Shown here: positions 6,998 through 14,596 of the stretch, in pieces
Position numbering within the stretch: the stretch's first letter is position 1
Layout: each line of letters opens with the position of its first letter
From: SIG480 sp045649265
Lineage (GTDB): Bacteria > Bacillota > Clostridia > Oscillospirales > JAAYXM01
Assembly: GCA_045649265.1 (NCBI GenBank)
Contig: JAZRPO010000080.1
Span: 1-41,994, forward strand
DNA: 41,994 bases
Reading direction: 5' to 3'
Made by a program: the position numbers and the translations under genes
Notes under the pieces: model-generated
What the model saw: only the letters and a program-made list of their open reading frames with translations
Database searches by the model: none
What the model was told of the DNA's origin: nothing

Positions 6998-8482
6998 CTA
7001 CATATTGATATTCTTTAAAAATTCATCCTCGAACTCAGCATCGTTTGAGAGCTCTATATGAGTTGAGTTTGAAACGATGCTTTGAATATCAGAGAGTGAA
7101 GATTCGTCAAAAAGAGCTTTCTGTGCACCCATTAGCGAAGTGTTTCCGGCAGGGCAACAGACAGGGAGCAGCTCGCGGGGGATAAGACCGATTGTCGCTG
7201 CATTGTTAACATTAACGGAAGCGCCGAAGGAACCTGCGATATATACACAGTCAATTTGAGCAAGGGAGGTTTCGCTTCTGATCAAAAGTAAGGATAGCGC
7301 TGCCCGGATTGCTGCCTTTGCAAGCTGCAATTTTCGCACGTCCATTGCTGAAAGAAAAACGTCATCGGAAATTGAGAAAATGACGTCACCGTCAAATATT
7401 TTCAGGCGGTCTTTAAAGTGCGGAGACTCATCCGGAGGCAAAAGTCTGCCACTCTTTTCAATCACACCGCGAGAAACGAGCAGGGAAAGAATATCTATCG
7501 CGCCGCTCCCTGCAATTCCACGGGGAGAGAGGCCATTGATGGTTGAAAAAGAAACTCCGTCAAAAGCTACAACAGCGCCCGGCTCTGCCGGCATTCCGCA
7601 CGAGAGCTCGCCGCCTTCAAAGGCAGGGCCTGCGGCGGCAGAGGTAACATAAGAAATACCGTTTTTACAAAGCACCATCTCGCCGTTTGTTCCGATGTCA
7701 ATAAGAAGCGTTGTCGTATCGCACGATGGAAGATTGAGAGAAAGAAGCCCTGATGTGATGTCTCCCCCCACAAACGGAGCAAGTGACGGGAAGATATATA
7801 CATCGGAAAGCTCTGCAACAAAACCGAGCTCTTTTGCCGAATACGTTTTGCCGAAGGTGTCGGCAGGGCGCAGCGGAAATGCTGCAAGCCCCTCGGGAGA
7901 AAGCCCGGCAAGGTAATGTGAGATAACCGTATTGGCTGCAAAAGTAAGCTTTTTGATGCGGTGCATATCGGGGCAAAGAGCTTTGGTAATTGAATTTATC
8001 TGAGCAATCAGAACATCTGAAAGTTTTTTATAATCTCCTGAAAGGCGAGTGATGATATCCGCCCCGAAAGAAGCCTGTGTATTTTTGCAGGTAAGCGAAG
8101 AAAGCACGCACTTTTTATCGAGGTCTAAAAGAGTAGCGGAGACAGAGGTGGTTCCCACGTCAAAAGAGATTCCCAGATTTTCACAATGAGAGAGCTCAAC
8201 CTGCTTGTCTGCGCGAAGCTCTTGCAAATCAAGAAAAACAGAGCAGCTGCCGCAGGGGTATGCCTTGCATGCCTGAATTTCGCGCGGAGAGGGAATCTGA
8301 CCGTAAGGTGGGAGAAAGTCGCCCTTTGCTGTAACCTTGCATTTTCCGCATTTTCCGTTTCCGCCGCAAGGCGCAGAAACAATGTATCCATTTCCGGAAA
8401 GAAGAGAGAGAAGGTTTTCCTTTTTTTCAGAACACAAAATATCTGTTCTGTTTCCCGCATGGACTGTGATTTGATGTTTCAT
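6998..8482 (-). CDS. RACo-like reductive activator (2Fe-2S ferredoxin plus ASKHA ATPase, DUF4445)
   Basis: 494 residues. The N-terminus is a plant-type [2Fe-2S] domain with ligands Cys39, Cys45, Cys48 and probably Cys72 (CGGNGKCGKC motif). It is followed by a linker and then a sugar-kinase-like ASKHA domain that begins at SFDVGTTSVSATLLD (residue 107 on) and includes LIDIGTNGEMVL, TSAAAGPAFEGGELSCGM and IAGSFGASVN. Proteins of this build (RACo, RamA-like activators) use ATP to drive electrons onto the cobalt of inactive Co(II) corrinoid proteins in methyltransferase systems. No corrinoid protein or methyltransferase gene is visible here. ATG 8482 is taken over the upstream TTG because GGTGA lies 8 nt before it. 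Confidence 0.85.
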   Translation of the reverse strand: MKHQITVHAGNRTDILCSEKKENLLSLLSGNGYIVSAPCGGNGKCGKCKVTAKGDFLPPYGQIPSPREIQACKAYPCGSCSVFLDLQELRADKQVELSHCENLGISFDVGTTSVSATLLDLDKKCVLSSLTCKNTQASFGADIITRLSGDYKKLSDVLIAQINSITKALCPDMHRIKKLTFAANTVISHYLAGLSPEGLAAFPLRPADTFGKTYSAKELGFVAELSDVYIFPSLAPFVGGDITSGLLSLNLPSCDTTTLLIDIGTNGEMVLCKNGISYVTSAAAGPAFEGGELSCGMPAEPGAVVAFDGVSFSTINGLSPRGIAGSGAIDILSLLVSRGVIEKSGRLLPPDESPHFKDRLKIFDGDVIFSISDDVFLSAMDVRKLQLAKAAIRAALSLLLIRSETSLAQIDCVYIAGSFGASVNVNNAATIGLIPRELLPVCCPAGNTSLMGAQKALFDESSLSDIQSIVSNSTHIELSNDAEFEDEFLKNINM

Positions 8483-8559
8483 AAACAATCACCAAAATCA
8501 TTATATCATACATTGCGATAAATAAGCTAGAAAAAATTTGTTAAAATTTGAAAAAGTGC

Positions 8560-8588
8560 TTGCAATTTTATTTTCCATGTGGTATTAT
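8560..8588 (+). promoter_or_regulatory. Promoter of tRNA-Arg
   Basis: TTGCAA (8560-8565), 17-nt spacer, TATTAT (8583-8588); the tRNA begins 24 nt later. Confidence 0.75.
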
Positions 8589-8611
8589 AGTAAAGCTGTC
8601 AGGAGCAATAT

Positions 8612-8688
8612 GCGCTGTTAGCTCAGCTGGATAGAGCGTGTGGCTACGGACCACAAGGTCGGGGATTCGAATTCTCCACAGCGCGCCA
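8612..8688 (+). tRNA. tRNA-Arg (anticodon ACG)
   Basis: A full cloverleaf can be drawn: acceptor stem GCGCTGT (8612-8618) with ACAGCGC (8678-8684), D arm GCTCAGCTGGATAGAGC, anticodon stem TGTGG/CCACA around loop CTACGGA with anticodon ACG at 8646-8648, T arm with GGTTCGA-like GATTCGA, and an encoded CCA end (8686-8688). The ACG anticodon is normally deaminated to ICG and then reads the CGU/CGC/CGA box. Confidence 0.97.
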
Positions 8689-8722
8689 GACGCCTTTCTC
8701 AACACAGAAAGGCGTCTTTTTT
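8689..8722 (+). terminator. Terminator of tRNA-Arg
   Basis: An 11-bp perfect stem GACGCCTTTCT/AGAAAGGCGTC with a 6-nt loop and six T, starting directly after the CCA end. Confidence 0.92.
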
Positions 8723-8768
8723 AAAAAAAGAAAGCGGTTTTCGGAAAGCTCATTTTCCGAAAACCGCT
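8717..8768 (-). terminator. Terminator of the coaX-ECF S operon
   Basis: A 15-bp stem (8733-8747 with 8754-8768) with a U-rich run on the minus strand; it lies back to back with the tRNA terminator. Confidence 0.88.
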
Positions 8769-8776
8769 CTTGATTT

Positions 8777-9451
8777 TTATGATGCTCTGTTTCTGACGTT
8801 TAAAAGCCTTACAACTATGGGGCTTAATATAATGTTTGTGGCAATCTCGAACAAGAAGTTTCCGCCAATGAGGACGAAAACGATGTAATTAATAAGATTA
8901 ATACCAAGGTTTGTGGCAGTAGCAGAGAGCATATCCCAAAAGAAAACCCTGCAACCGACAAGGAAAACTCCGGTGTTCGCCAAGGGACAGACAAGCGCTG
9001 CTACAAGAACAGCGAGGTATTTGTTGTTGTGTGATATAAACTTAAAAACCACTGTCTCGCATGATTCACAGAGCCCATCTTTTTTCAAAAGCTGCAATTT
9101 CTTTGCCGAGCGCTTTTCAAGGAGCACATTTGTGAGCTTAAAAGCAAGGCCGGCGAGAAGGCCGCAAAGCATGCCTTTTGCCAAAACCGTAATGATTGTT
9201 CCCGGCACGCTTATCGCTAAGAAGGGTGCAGCATCGCCGCTTAGCAATACTGCTGCTCCAAAGACCAGACCGAGCCAGGTGCTTATTGCCACACCGCAGG
9301 TTGCAGCTCCGATTACAATCGGAATAAGAACAAGCGTAACTGAAAACACGCCGAAACGGATGAATGCACCCATAAGCTGTAAGACAATTACGAGGGCGGT
9401 AAGCAGTGCAGCAAGCACTAGCTTTTGTATGGATTTTCTTCTGTTGTTCAT
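8777..9451 (-). CDS. ECF transporter S component, probably for pantothenate
   Basis: 224 residues with about six hydrophobic segments, matching the S-component fold of ECF vitamin transporters (start MNNRRKSIQKLVLAALLTALVI, then FIRFGVFSVTLVLIPIVIGA). A hydrophilic insert (LLEKRSAKKLQLLKKDGLCE) interrupts the membrane helices near residue 110. ATG 9451 follows AAGGAGGAA and is preferred over upstream codons. The S component alone does not show the ligand; pantothenate is inferred because coaX, which phosphorylates pantothenate, is the gene just upstream in the same direction. The energizing EcfA and EcfT subunits lie elsewhere. Confidence 0.8.
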   Translation of the reverse strand: MNNRRKSIQKLVLAALLTALVIVLQLMGAFIRFGVFSVTLVLIPIVIGAATCGVAISTWLGLVFGAAVLLSGDAAPFLAISVPGTIITVLAKGMLCGLLAGLAFKLTNVLLEKRSAKKLQLLKKDGLCESCETVVFKFISHNNKYLAVLVAALVCPLANTGVFLVGCRVFFWDMLSATATNLGINLINYIVFVLIGGNFLFEIATNIILSPIVVRLLNVRNRAS

Positions 9452-9548
9452 AAAAATTCCTCCTTGCTGTCGTCCAGTTACCTGGTACAACGCATAAAAT
9501 TTTTATATTAACTCCCAAAAGATTCGGGAGAAATATCCGTCGAACCTA

Positions 9549-10313
9549 CTATTTGTTTTTGTTATATATAATATGCAGACCCTTTAAAACCAAGTTTTTA
9601 TCAAGCGTGATTTCGTGTTTGCAATGGGGGATTATCGTTTCGGCGAGGCCTCCCGTGGCAAAAACTTTAAGGGGGGCGGCAAAGTCATCAATAAAACGGT
9701 CAATCATTCCGTCTAACATGCTTGCGTTGCCGAATACGACTCCTGAACGCATACAGTCGGACGTGTTTTTTCCTATGACCGATTTTGGAGCTTCAAGGCT
9801 TATTTGAGGAAGCTGTGCGGTCTTGCTTGAAAGAGCATGAAGAGCGATGTTGACACCCGGGATGATTGATGCACCTATAAAGGTTCCCTTTTCATCCATA
9901 AGCATCATCTTCGTAGCGGTTCCCATATCAATTATAAGGGATGGGCTTCCGTAAATGTGGTGAGTTGCAACGCAGGCGCAGATAAGGTCAGCGCCGACAG
10001 AAGAGGGCGCGTCACAGTGAATGTTGATGCCGGTTTTAATCCCCGGACCGACTAAGAGGGGCTCTGTATTGAAAGCTGATCTGACAGCTCTTTTCATAAT
10101 CTGATTGAGAGGAGGAACAACTGAGGAGATTACAGCACCGTCAATTTTTGAAATATCGGCTTGGTAAAGCGACAATACGCTATAAAGCTTTGCGGCGTAC
10201 TCGTCCTCCGTGCATGATGTGTTGGTAGCTATTCTGACAACGAAATCAAGCTCGTTTTCGTTGAACCCGCCAAGCACTATGTTTGTATTGCCTATATCGA
10301 TTGCAAGCACCAT
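9549..10313 (-). CDS. coaX: Type III pantothenate kinase
   Basis: 254 residues, the usual length for CoaX. It phosphorylates pantothenate in the first step of coenzyme A synthesis. ASKHA-fold motifs are all present: DIGNTN at 6-11, GPGIKTG at 89-95, GADL at 107-110 and DMGTATK at 129-135. Type III enzymes need a monovalent cation and escape CoA feedback inhibition. An AAGGAG site precedes the start and a TTGACA-18-TATACT promoter lies upstream. The next gene, 97 nt on, is an ECF S component, which would give an uptake-plus-trapping unit for pantothenate. Confidence 0.95.
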   Translation of the reverse strand: MVLAIDIGNTNIVLGGFNENELDFVVRIATNTSCTEDEYAAKLYSVLSLYQADISKIDGAVISSVVPPLNQIMKRAVRSAFNTEPLLVGPGIKTGINIHCDAPSSVGADLICACVATHHIYGSPSLIIDMGTATKMMLMDEKGTFIGASIIPGVNIALHALSSKTAQLPQISLEAPKSVIGKNTSDCMRSGVVFGNASMLDGMIDRFIDDFAAPLKVFATGGLAETIIPHCKHEITLDKNLVLKGLHIIYNKNK

Positions 10314-10353
10314 AGCATACGGCTCCTTAATAAGTGATGTATTTAATGAGTAC

Positions 10354-10383
10354 AGTATAAGCTTTAAAAGGCTTTTTTGTCAA
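10354..10383 (-). promoter_or_regulatory. Promoter of coaX
   Basis: TTGACA (10378-10383), 18-nt spacer, TATACT (10354-10359) on the minus strand. Confidence 0.7.
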
Positions 10384-10414
10384 TAGATTTCACGGCCAAA
10401 AAGCAAATAAAGCA

Positions 10415-10444
10415 TTGACAATCAGCCTGTTTTTATTATACAAT
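10415..10444 (+). promoter_or_regulatory. Promoter of thrS
   Basis: TTGACA (10415-10420), 18-nt spacer, TACAAT (10439-10444). The leader to the start codon is only about 65 nt. Confidence 0.7.
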
Positions 10445-10517
10445 GTAAAGTGAATAATGGCGGAATTTGTCCACTATTTTCAACAAATGATTTACTATCC
10501 GAAAGAGGGTATAAGAT

Positions 10518-12281
10518 ATGAAGGTAATTTACAGTAACGGAACTGTCGGTGAATGCCCGAAGGAGGAGGAACTTCAGGTATTGCGCCATTCAGCAGCGCA
10601 TATTATGGCACAGGCAATATCAAGGCTCTATCCTGATGCGCATTTTGCATATGGCCCGGCAACAGAAAAGGGCTTCTATTATGACGTTGATCTTGGTGAT
10701 GAAAAGCTTACGGATGAAGACCTCGTGAAAATCGAGCAGGAGATGAGAAAAATCGTTAAGGAGAATCTCCCGATAAAGCCGTATGTTCTTCCGAGGGATG
10801 AAGCTATTGCTCTCATGGAAAGTCGCGGCGAGAAATACAAGGTCGAGCATATCGGAGATTTGCCGGAGGATGCCGAGATAAGCTTCTATCAGCAGGGTGA
10901 TTATATTGACATGTGTGTAGGCCCGCATCTCTGCTATACAAAGGCTCTCAAAGCATTTAAGATTACGGACCAGTCAGGCGCATACTGGAAGAATGATAAG
11001 AACAACAAGATGCTCACACGCGTAAAGGGAATCGCCTTTTCATCACAGCAGGAGCTTGAAGACTATCTAAAGCTCCTTGAAGAGGCTGAAAGGCGTGACC
11101 ATCGCCGCATAGGTAAGGAAATGGGGCTGTTTATGTTTGCGGATGAGGCTCCGGGGTTCCCGTTCTTCCTGCCGAAGGGTATGCTTCTTAAAAACACGCT
11201 CATCGATTACTGGCGCGAGCTTCATACCCGTAACAGCTATGTAGAGGTTGCAACTCCGCTTATCATGAATCGTCGTCTCTGGGAGACGAGCGGACACTGG
11301 GATCACTACAAGGACAATATGTATTCAACGACTATTGATGAGGAAACCTTCTGCGTTAAGCCGATGAACTGCCCGGGTGGCGTTATGGTTTATCGCTCAC
11401 AGCCGCACAGCTATCGTGACCTTCCGATTCGTATGGGCGAGCTGGGTCTTGTCCATCGTCACGAGCTCCGCGGTGCGCTTCACGGTCTCTTCCGCGTTCG
11501 CTGTTTCACTCAGGATGATGCGCATATATTTATGCGCCGTGAGCAGATTACGGACGAAATCGTCGGCGTTGTTGACCTTATCAACGAAGTTTACAACAAG
11601 TTCGGTTTCAAATATTCCGTTGAGCTTTCAACCCGTCCTGAGGACAGTATGGGCTCTGATGAGGACTGGGAAGCAGCTACAAGCGGACTTCGCGGTGCGC
11701 TTGAAAAGCTTGGGCTTCCTTACACCATCAACGAGGGTGACGGTGCTTTCTACGGACCAAAGATTGACTTCCACCTTGAAGATTCTCTCGGAAGAACATG
11801 GCAGTGCGGAACTATTCAGCTTGACTTCCAGATGCCGCTCAATTTTGAGCTTGATTACATTGACGAAAACGGTGAGAAGCAGCGCCCGATTATGATTCAT
11901 CGCGTTTGCTTCGGCTCTATTGAAAGATTTATCGGCATTCTCACAGAGCATTTTGCAGGAAAGTTCCCTGTATGGCTTGCTCCGACTCAGGCTAAGGTGC
12001 TTCTCGTTTCAGAGAAGAGCGCAGAGTACGGTAAAGAAGTTTTCGAGACGCTTCGACGTGCAGGAATCCGTGTTGAGATGGATAACCGCAACGAAAAAAT
12101 CGGATATATGATTCGCGAGGCGCAGACGGTTGGCCGTGTTCCGTATATGGTAATTATTGGTCAGCAAGAGGTGGAGAACGGAACCGTTTCAGTTCGTCAC
12201 CGCGACACTGCGCAAAACGAAACAATGACACTTTCTGAGTTTGTAGAGAAAATTACAAAAGAAACCAAAGAAAGAGTTTAA
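10518..12281 (+). CDS. thrS: Threonine-tRNA ligase, TGS-less form
   Basis: 587 residues against about 640 for the usual bacterial enzyme. It charges tRNA-Thr. The N-terminal TGS domain is missing: the editing-domain motif RHSAAH appears at residues 23-28 and its partner DMCVGPH at 131-137, so the zinc-like editing site His24/His28/Cys133/His137 is intact. The class II catalytic core (FPFFLPKGMLLKNTLI, the motif with VKPMNCPGG, and VHRHELRGALHGLFRVRCFTQDDAHIF) and the anticodon domain from about residue 480 are complete. ATG 10518 follows AAAGAGGG. The leader is too short for a T-box. Codon use is strongly C- and AAG-biased, as expected for high expression. Confidence 0.95.
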   Translation: MKVIYSNGTVGECPKEEELQVLRHSAAHIMAQAISRLYPDAHFAYGPATEKGFYYDVDLGDEKLTDEDLVKIEQEMRKIVKENLPIKPYVLPRDEAIALMESRGEKYKVEHIGDLPEDAEISFYQQGDYIDMCVGPHLCYTKALKAFKITDQSGAYWKNDKNNKMLTRVKGIAFSSQQELEDYLKLLEEAERRDHRRIGKEMGLFMFADEAPGFPFFLPKGMLLKNTLIDYWRELHTRNSYVEVATPLIMNRRLWETSGHWDHYKDNMYSTTIDEETFCVKPMNCPGGVMVYRSQPHSYRDLPIRMGELGLVHRHELRGALHGLFRVRCFTQDDAHIFMRREQITDEIVGVVDLINEVYNKFGFKYSVELSTRPEDSMGSDEDWEAATSGLRGALEKLGLPYTINEGDGAFYGPKIDFHLEDSLGRTWQCGTIQLDFQMPLNFELDYIDENGEKQRPIMIHRVCFGSIERFIGILTEHFAGKFPVWLAPTQAKVLLVSEKSAEYGKEVFETLRRAGIRVEMDNRNEKIGYMIREAQTVGRVPYMVIIGQQEVENGTVSVRHRDTAQNETMTLSEFVEKITKETKERV

Positions 12282-12290
12282 ATAATGAAA

Positions 12291-12318
12291 AAATCCGGGT
12301 GAATACCCGGATTTTTTT
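12291..12318. terminator. Bidirectional terminator between thrS and pyrR
   Basis: A 9-bp perfect core stem AATCCGGGT/ACCCGGATT with a 4-nt loop, flanked by A on the left and T on the right, so it can end both convergent transcripts. Confidence 0.88.
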
Positions 12319-12853
12319 ATATGCTGTATAACGAAACGCCTGTTTCTCCGTCAATCTCACGGAGTCTGACGGAAACTAATTCATTCTTGGCAGTTGGGAT
12401 GTTTTTTCCGACAAAATCAGGCCTGATGGGAAGCTCGCGATGCCCGCGGTCTATCAAAACGGCAAGCTGGATAGATTTAGGCCGCCCGAATTTAAAAACG
12501 GATTCGATAGCGGCGCGGGCTGTTCTGCCGGTATATATAACGTCGTCAACTATGATTATGTTGTAGTTTGCGATGTCGCAGGGGATTTCGCACCCTTCAG
12601 AGGAAGGGAGGGGGTCAGATTCCGAAAGGTCATCACGATAGAGCGTGATGTCTGTGTGCCCGAGTGGAACGTCAATTCCCTCAAATTTTTTTATATTGTC
12701 GCGGAGCATTTTGGCAAGCGGAATTCCGCGCCGTTTTACTCCAAGCAAACAAATGCCTTCGGCACCGCGATTCTTTTCAATGATTTCGTGAGTTATTCGG
12801 GCAACAGAGCGGTAAAGACTCGCCTCGTCCATAATTTTTGCTTTAAATTCCAT
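12317..12853 (-). CDS. pyrR: PyrR bifunctional pyr-operon attenuator / uracil phosphoribosyltransferase
   Basis: 178 residues. PyrR proteins bind the leader RNA of pyrimidine genes when UMP is present and promote termination; most also have uracil phosphoribosyltransferase activity. The PRPP loop IIIVDDVIYTGRTARAAI is intact, and VKRRGIPLA and IDRGHRELPIRPDFVGKNIPT are family markers. ATG 12853 follows AGGGAG; the longer frame would need a TTG with no site. There are no pyrimidine genes beside it and no PyrR-type antiterminator hairpin in front of it in this window, so it probably acts in trans on a pyr operon elsewhere. Confidence 0.92.
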   Translation of the reverse strand: MEFKAKIMDEASLYRSVARITHEIIEKNRGAEGICLLGVKRRGIPLAKMLRDNIKKFEGIDVPLGHTDITLYRDDLSESDPLPSSEGCEIPCDIANYNIIIVDDVIYTGRTARAAIESVFKFGRPKSIQLAVLIDRGHRELPIRPDFVGKNIPTAKNELVSVRLREIDGETGVSLYSI

Positions 12854-12943
12854 AAAAGCTCCCTTTTCAAATCGTGAGAGATAAGGCAATTATACCAAAG
12901 GGAAAAATCTTAGTCAAGACAAAATGGGGTAAAAACGCGTTTG

Positions 12944-12972
12944 TTGACAAAAAAGCCATGCTTTGTTAAAAT
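12944..12972 (+). promoter_or_regulatory. Promoter of the GtrA-like gene
   Basis: TTGACA (12944-12949), 17-nt spacer, TAAAAT (12967-12972). A short palindrome AAACGCGTTT lies just upstream of the -35. Confidence 0.72.
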
Positions 12973-12997
12973 TTAACTTGGATAGGGGATGGATATA

Positions 12998-13405
12998 ATG
13001 AAAAACGACAAATCGAAAGAATTCGTTCGCGCAGTTAAGTTCACCTTGTTTTCAATCAGTGCAGGACTCATTCAAATAGTTGCTTTTGCGATTCTCAACG
13101 AAGTGTTTAAGCTAAACTACTGGGTGTGTTATCTCACGGCGCTCGTTTTATCAATCGTCTGGAATTTTACGCTCAACAGAAACTTCACGTTTAAGTCGGC
13201 TGCAAACGTCCCTGTTGCAATGACAAAAACGCTCGCATTTTATGCCGTGTTCACGCCCGTGACAACAATTTTAGGCGATTGGCTTGCTGAAGACCTTTTG
13301 TGGAACGAATATCTTGTAACGATTCTCAATATGCTTGCAAACTTCGTTCTTGAGTTTATTTACCAAAGATATTTCGTTTTCGGAAAAAGTATAGACACAA
13401 GGTAA
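12998..13405 (+). CDS. GtrA-like membrane protein
   Basis: 135 residues with four hydrophobic segments, the size and layout of the GtrA/DPMS1 family. Members help move lipid-linked sugars across the membrane or partner with glycosyltransferases in wall and O-antigen glycosylation. The segment WNFTLNRNFTFKS between helices two and three and the C-terminal FIYQRYFVFG are family signatures. ATG 12998 is chosen because AGGGGA lies 8 nt before it; ATG 12989 would sit on top of that site. It stands alone between its own promoter and terminator, so no glycosyltransferase partner is indicated. Confidence 0.85.
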   Translation: MKNDKSKEFVRAVKFTLFSISAGLIQIVAFAILNEVFKLNYWVCYLTALVLSIVWNFTLNRNFTFKSAANVPVAMTKTLAFYAVFTPVTTILGDWLAEDLLWNEYLVTILNMLANFVLEFIYQRYFVFGKSIDTR

Positions 13406-13410
13406 AATTT

Positions 13411-13445
13411 AAATCGGTGAGGGCAAAACCTCTCCGATTTTTTAG
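13411..13445 (+). terminator. Terminator of the GtrA-like gene
   Basis: An 11-12 bp stem with one T-T mismatch (AATCGGTGAGG with CCTCTCCGATT) and a T run. Confidence 0.82.
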
Positions 13446-13467
13446 TAAAACGTAAAAAGAAATAAAG

Positions 13468-13496
13468 TTGATTTTTTTACTAAAATTGTGTATAAT
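13468..13496 (+). promoter_or_regulatory. Promoter of the lacI-family gene
   Basis: TTGATT (13468-13473), 17-nt spacer, TATAAT (13491-13496). Confidence 0.75.
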
Positions 13497-13504
13497 AATT
13501 TTAC

Positions 13505-13520
13505 TAAAACGGATTAGTTT
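13505..13520 (+). promoter_or_regulatory. Candidate auto-regulatory operator of the LacI-family regulator
   Basis: ACTAAAACGGATTAGT matches the symmetric form ACTAAAACGTTTTAGT at 14 of 16 positions. It starts 8 nt after the -10 and covers the probable transcription start, a position that would block initiation. The same operator, in perfect form, is in the promoter of the operon at 17776-17789. Confidence 0.65.
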
Positions 13521-13548
13521 GGTGGAAATTTAACCTGCGGGTGATATT

Positions 13549-14544
13549 GTGAAAAAGCTTACGATTAAAGAAATTGCCAAAATGGCCGGGGTGTCGGTCA
13601 CGGCGGTTTCCTTTGTGTTGAACGAAAAGCCGGGCGTCAGCGACGAAACGCGCAAAAAAGTTCAGAGCATTATTGAAGAAACGGGTTTCAAGCCGAGCCT
13701 CAATTCAAAAAGGCTTGCGCTCAATCAGAGCTTTAATATAAGTCTTATTGTAAACCCGTATTCCTCACCGTTTGAAGATTTGTTTTATTTTGAGATAATG
13801 AACGGAATCTTGAACCAGAGCACGAAGCACGGTTATAACATAGTCATCAACAAGCCAAAGCGCGGCGATTTGCCCGATAGCATATATTCAGGTGATGTTG
13901 ACGGTATGGTCTTTATGCAGGATATAACCCCGTCAATGAAGAAAAAAGCAATCGCAAGCGGTGTTCCGTTTGTTGTGGTCGACACTCACGACAGTGATGC
14001 GTCTATTATTTCCGTCAGCGCAGACTATACTCGCGCGGCATATATGGCGACTTCGTACCTTATTGTAAACGGGCATAGAAATATTGCCCTTCTTTCATCA
14101 AACATTGTTCCTGATTTTTACAAGCAGACGCTTCAGGGCTTTGCGAATGCGCTCCTTGAAAACTCAATCGCAGTTTTGCCTGAGTTTATTGAGCAGACGG
14201 CATACAACGAAGAAAGTGCATACTTTGCGGCAAAAGAACTCCTTTCGAGAGAAAACCGCCCGACGGCACTTCTTTGCGCGATTGACAGCTTTGCAATAGG
14301 CGCGCTTGCCTGTTGCAAGGATATGAAGCTTTCTGTCCCTGACGATGTTTCGCTTATAGGTATCGACGATATCCTTCTCGCGCGCTATATCGAGCCGAAG
14401 CTCACTACGATAAGGATAGATAAAACGGAAATGGGCGCGGTCGCTATGGATCTTCTGCGCAGACAGATAAGCGGCAAGCCTGTTAAGAGCTACTCCATCC
14501 CAATGCAACTCATAGTAAGAGATTCGGTAAAGAAGATGAATTAA
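13549..14544 (+). CDS. LacI/GalR-family transcriptional regulator
   Basis: 331 residues. Residues 4-50 are a LacI DNA-binding head (LTIKEIAKMAGVSVTAVSFVLN, then the hinge segment GFKPSLNSKRLALN), followed by a periplasmic-binding-protein-like sensor domain (SLIVNPYSSPFEDLFYFEIM; ALLCAIDSFAIGAL; GIDDILLARYIEPKLTTIRID). It starts with GTG behind GGGTGA. Regulators of this family usually release a palindromic operator when a sugar or sugar phosphate binds. Its own promoter carries an operator-like site, and a perfect copy is in the promoter of the convergent aminotransferase operon, so that operon is the likely target. The effector cannot be read from the sequence. Confidence 0.93.
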   Translation: MKKLTIKEIAKMAGVSVTAVSFVLNEKPGVSDETRKKVQSIIEETGFKPSLNSKRLALNQSFNISLIVNPYSSPFEDLFYFEIMNGILNQSTKHGYNIVINKPKRGDLPDSIYSGDVDGMVFMQDITPSMKKKAIASGVPFVVVDTHDSDASIISVSADYTRAAYMATSYLIVNGHRNIALLSSNIVPDFYKQTLQGFANALLENSIAVLPEFIEQTAYNEESAYFAAKELLSRENRPTALLCAIDSFAIGALACCKDMKLSVPDDVSLIGIDDILLARYIEPKLTTIRIDKTEMGAVAMDLLRRQISGKPVKSYSIPMQLIVRDSVKKMN

Positions 14545-14553
14545 AAAGCAACA

Positions 14554-14587
14554 AAAAAGACAAGTGGGGTTTCCACTTGTCTTTTTA
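14554..14587. terminator. Bidirectional terminator between the LacI-family gene and the deacetylase
   Basis: A 10-bp perfect stem AGACAAGTGG/CCACTTGTCT with a 5-nt loop, with A and T runs on either side. Confidence 0.9.
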
Positions 14588-14596
14588 CTATTAAGT

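Noticed and set aside
8913..9497. 194-codon plus-strand frame
   Set aside because: Antisense to the ECF S component; no ribosome binding site and shadow-like composition.
9452..9548. Possible riboswitch or attenuator between coaX and the ECF S gene
   Set aside because: One small CTCCC/GGGAG hairpin is visible but without conserved features or a U-tract I can support.
10445..10517. T-box leader in front of thrS
   Set aside because: The leader is only about 65-75 nt and lacks a T-box sequence and terminator.
12930..12943. Third LacI-type operator near the GtrA promoter (AAACGCGTTT)
   Set aside because: Only the central symmetry is shared; the outer CTA/TAG bases are missing.
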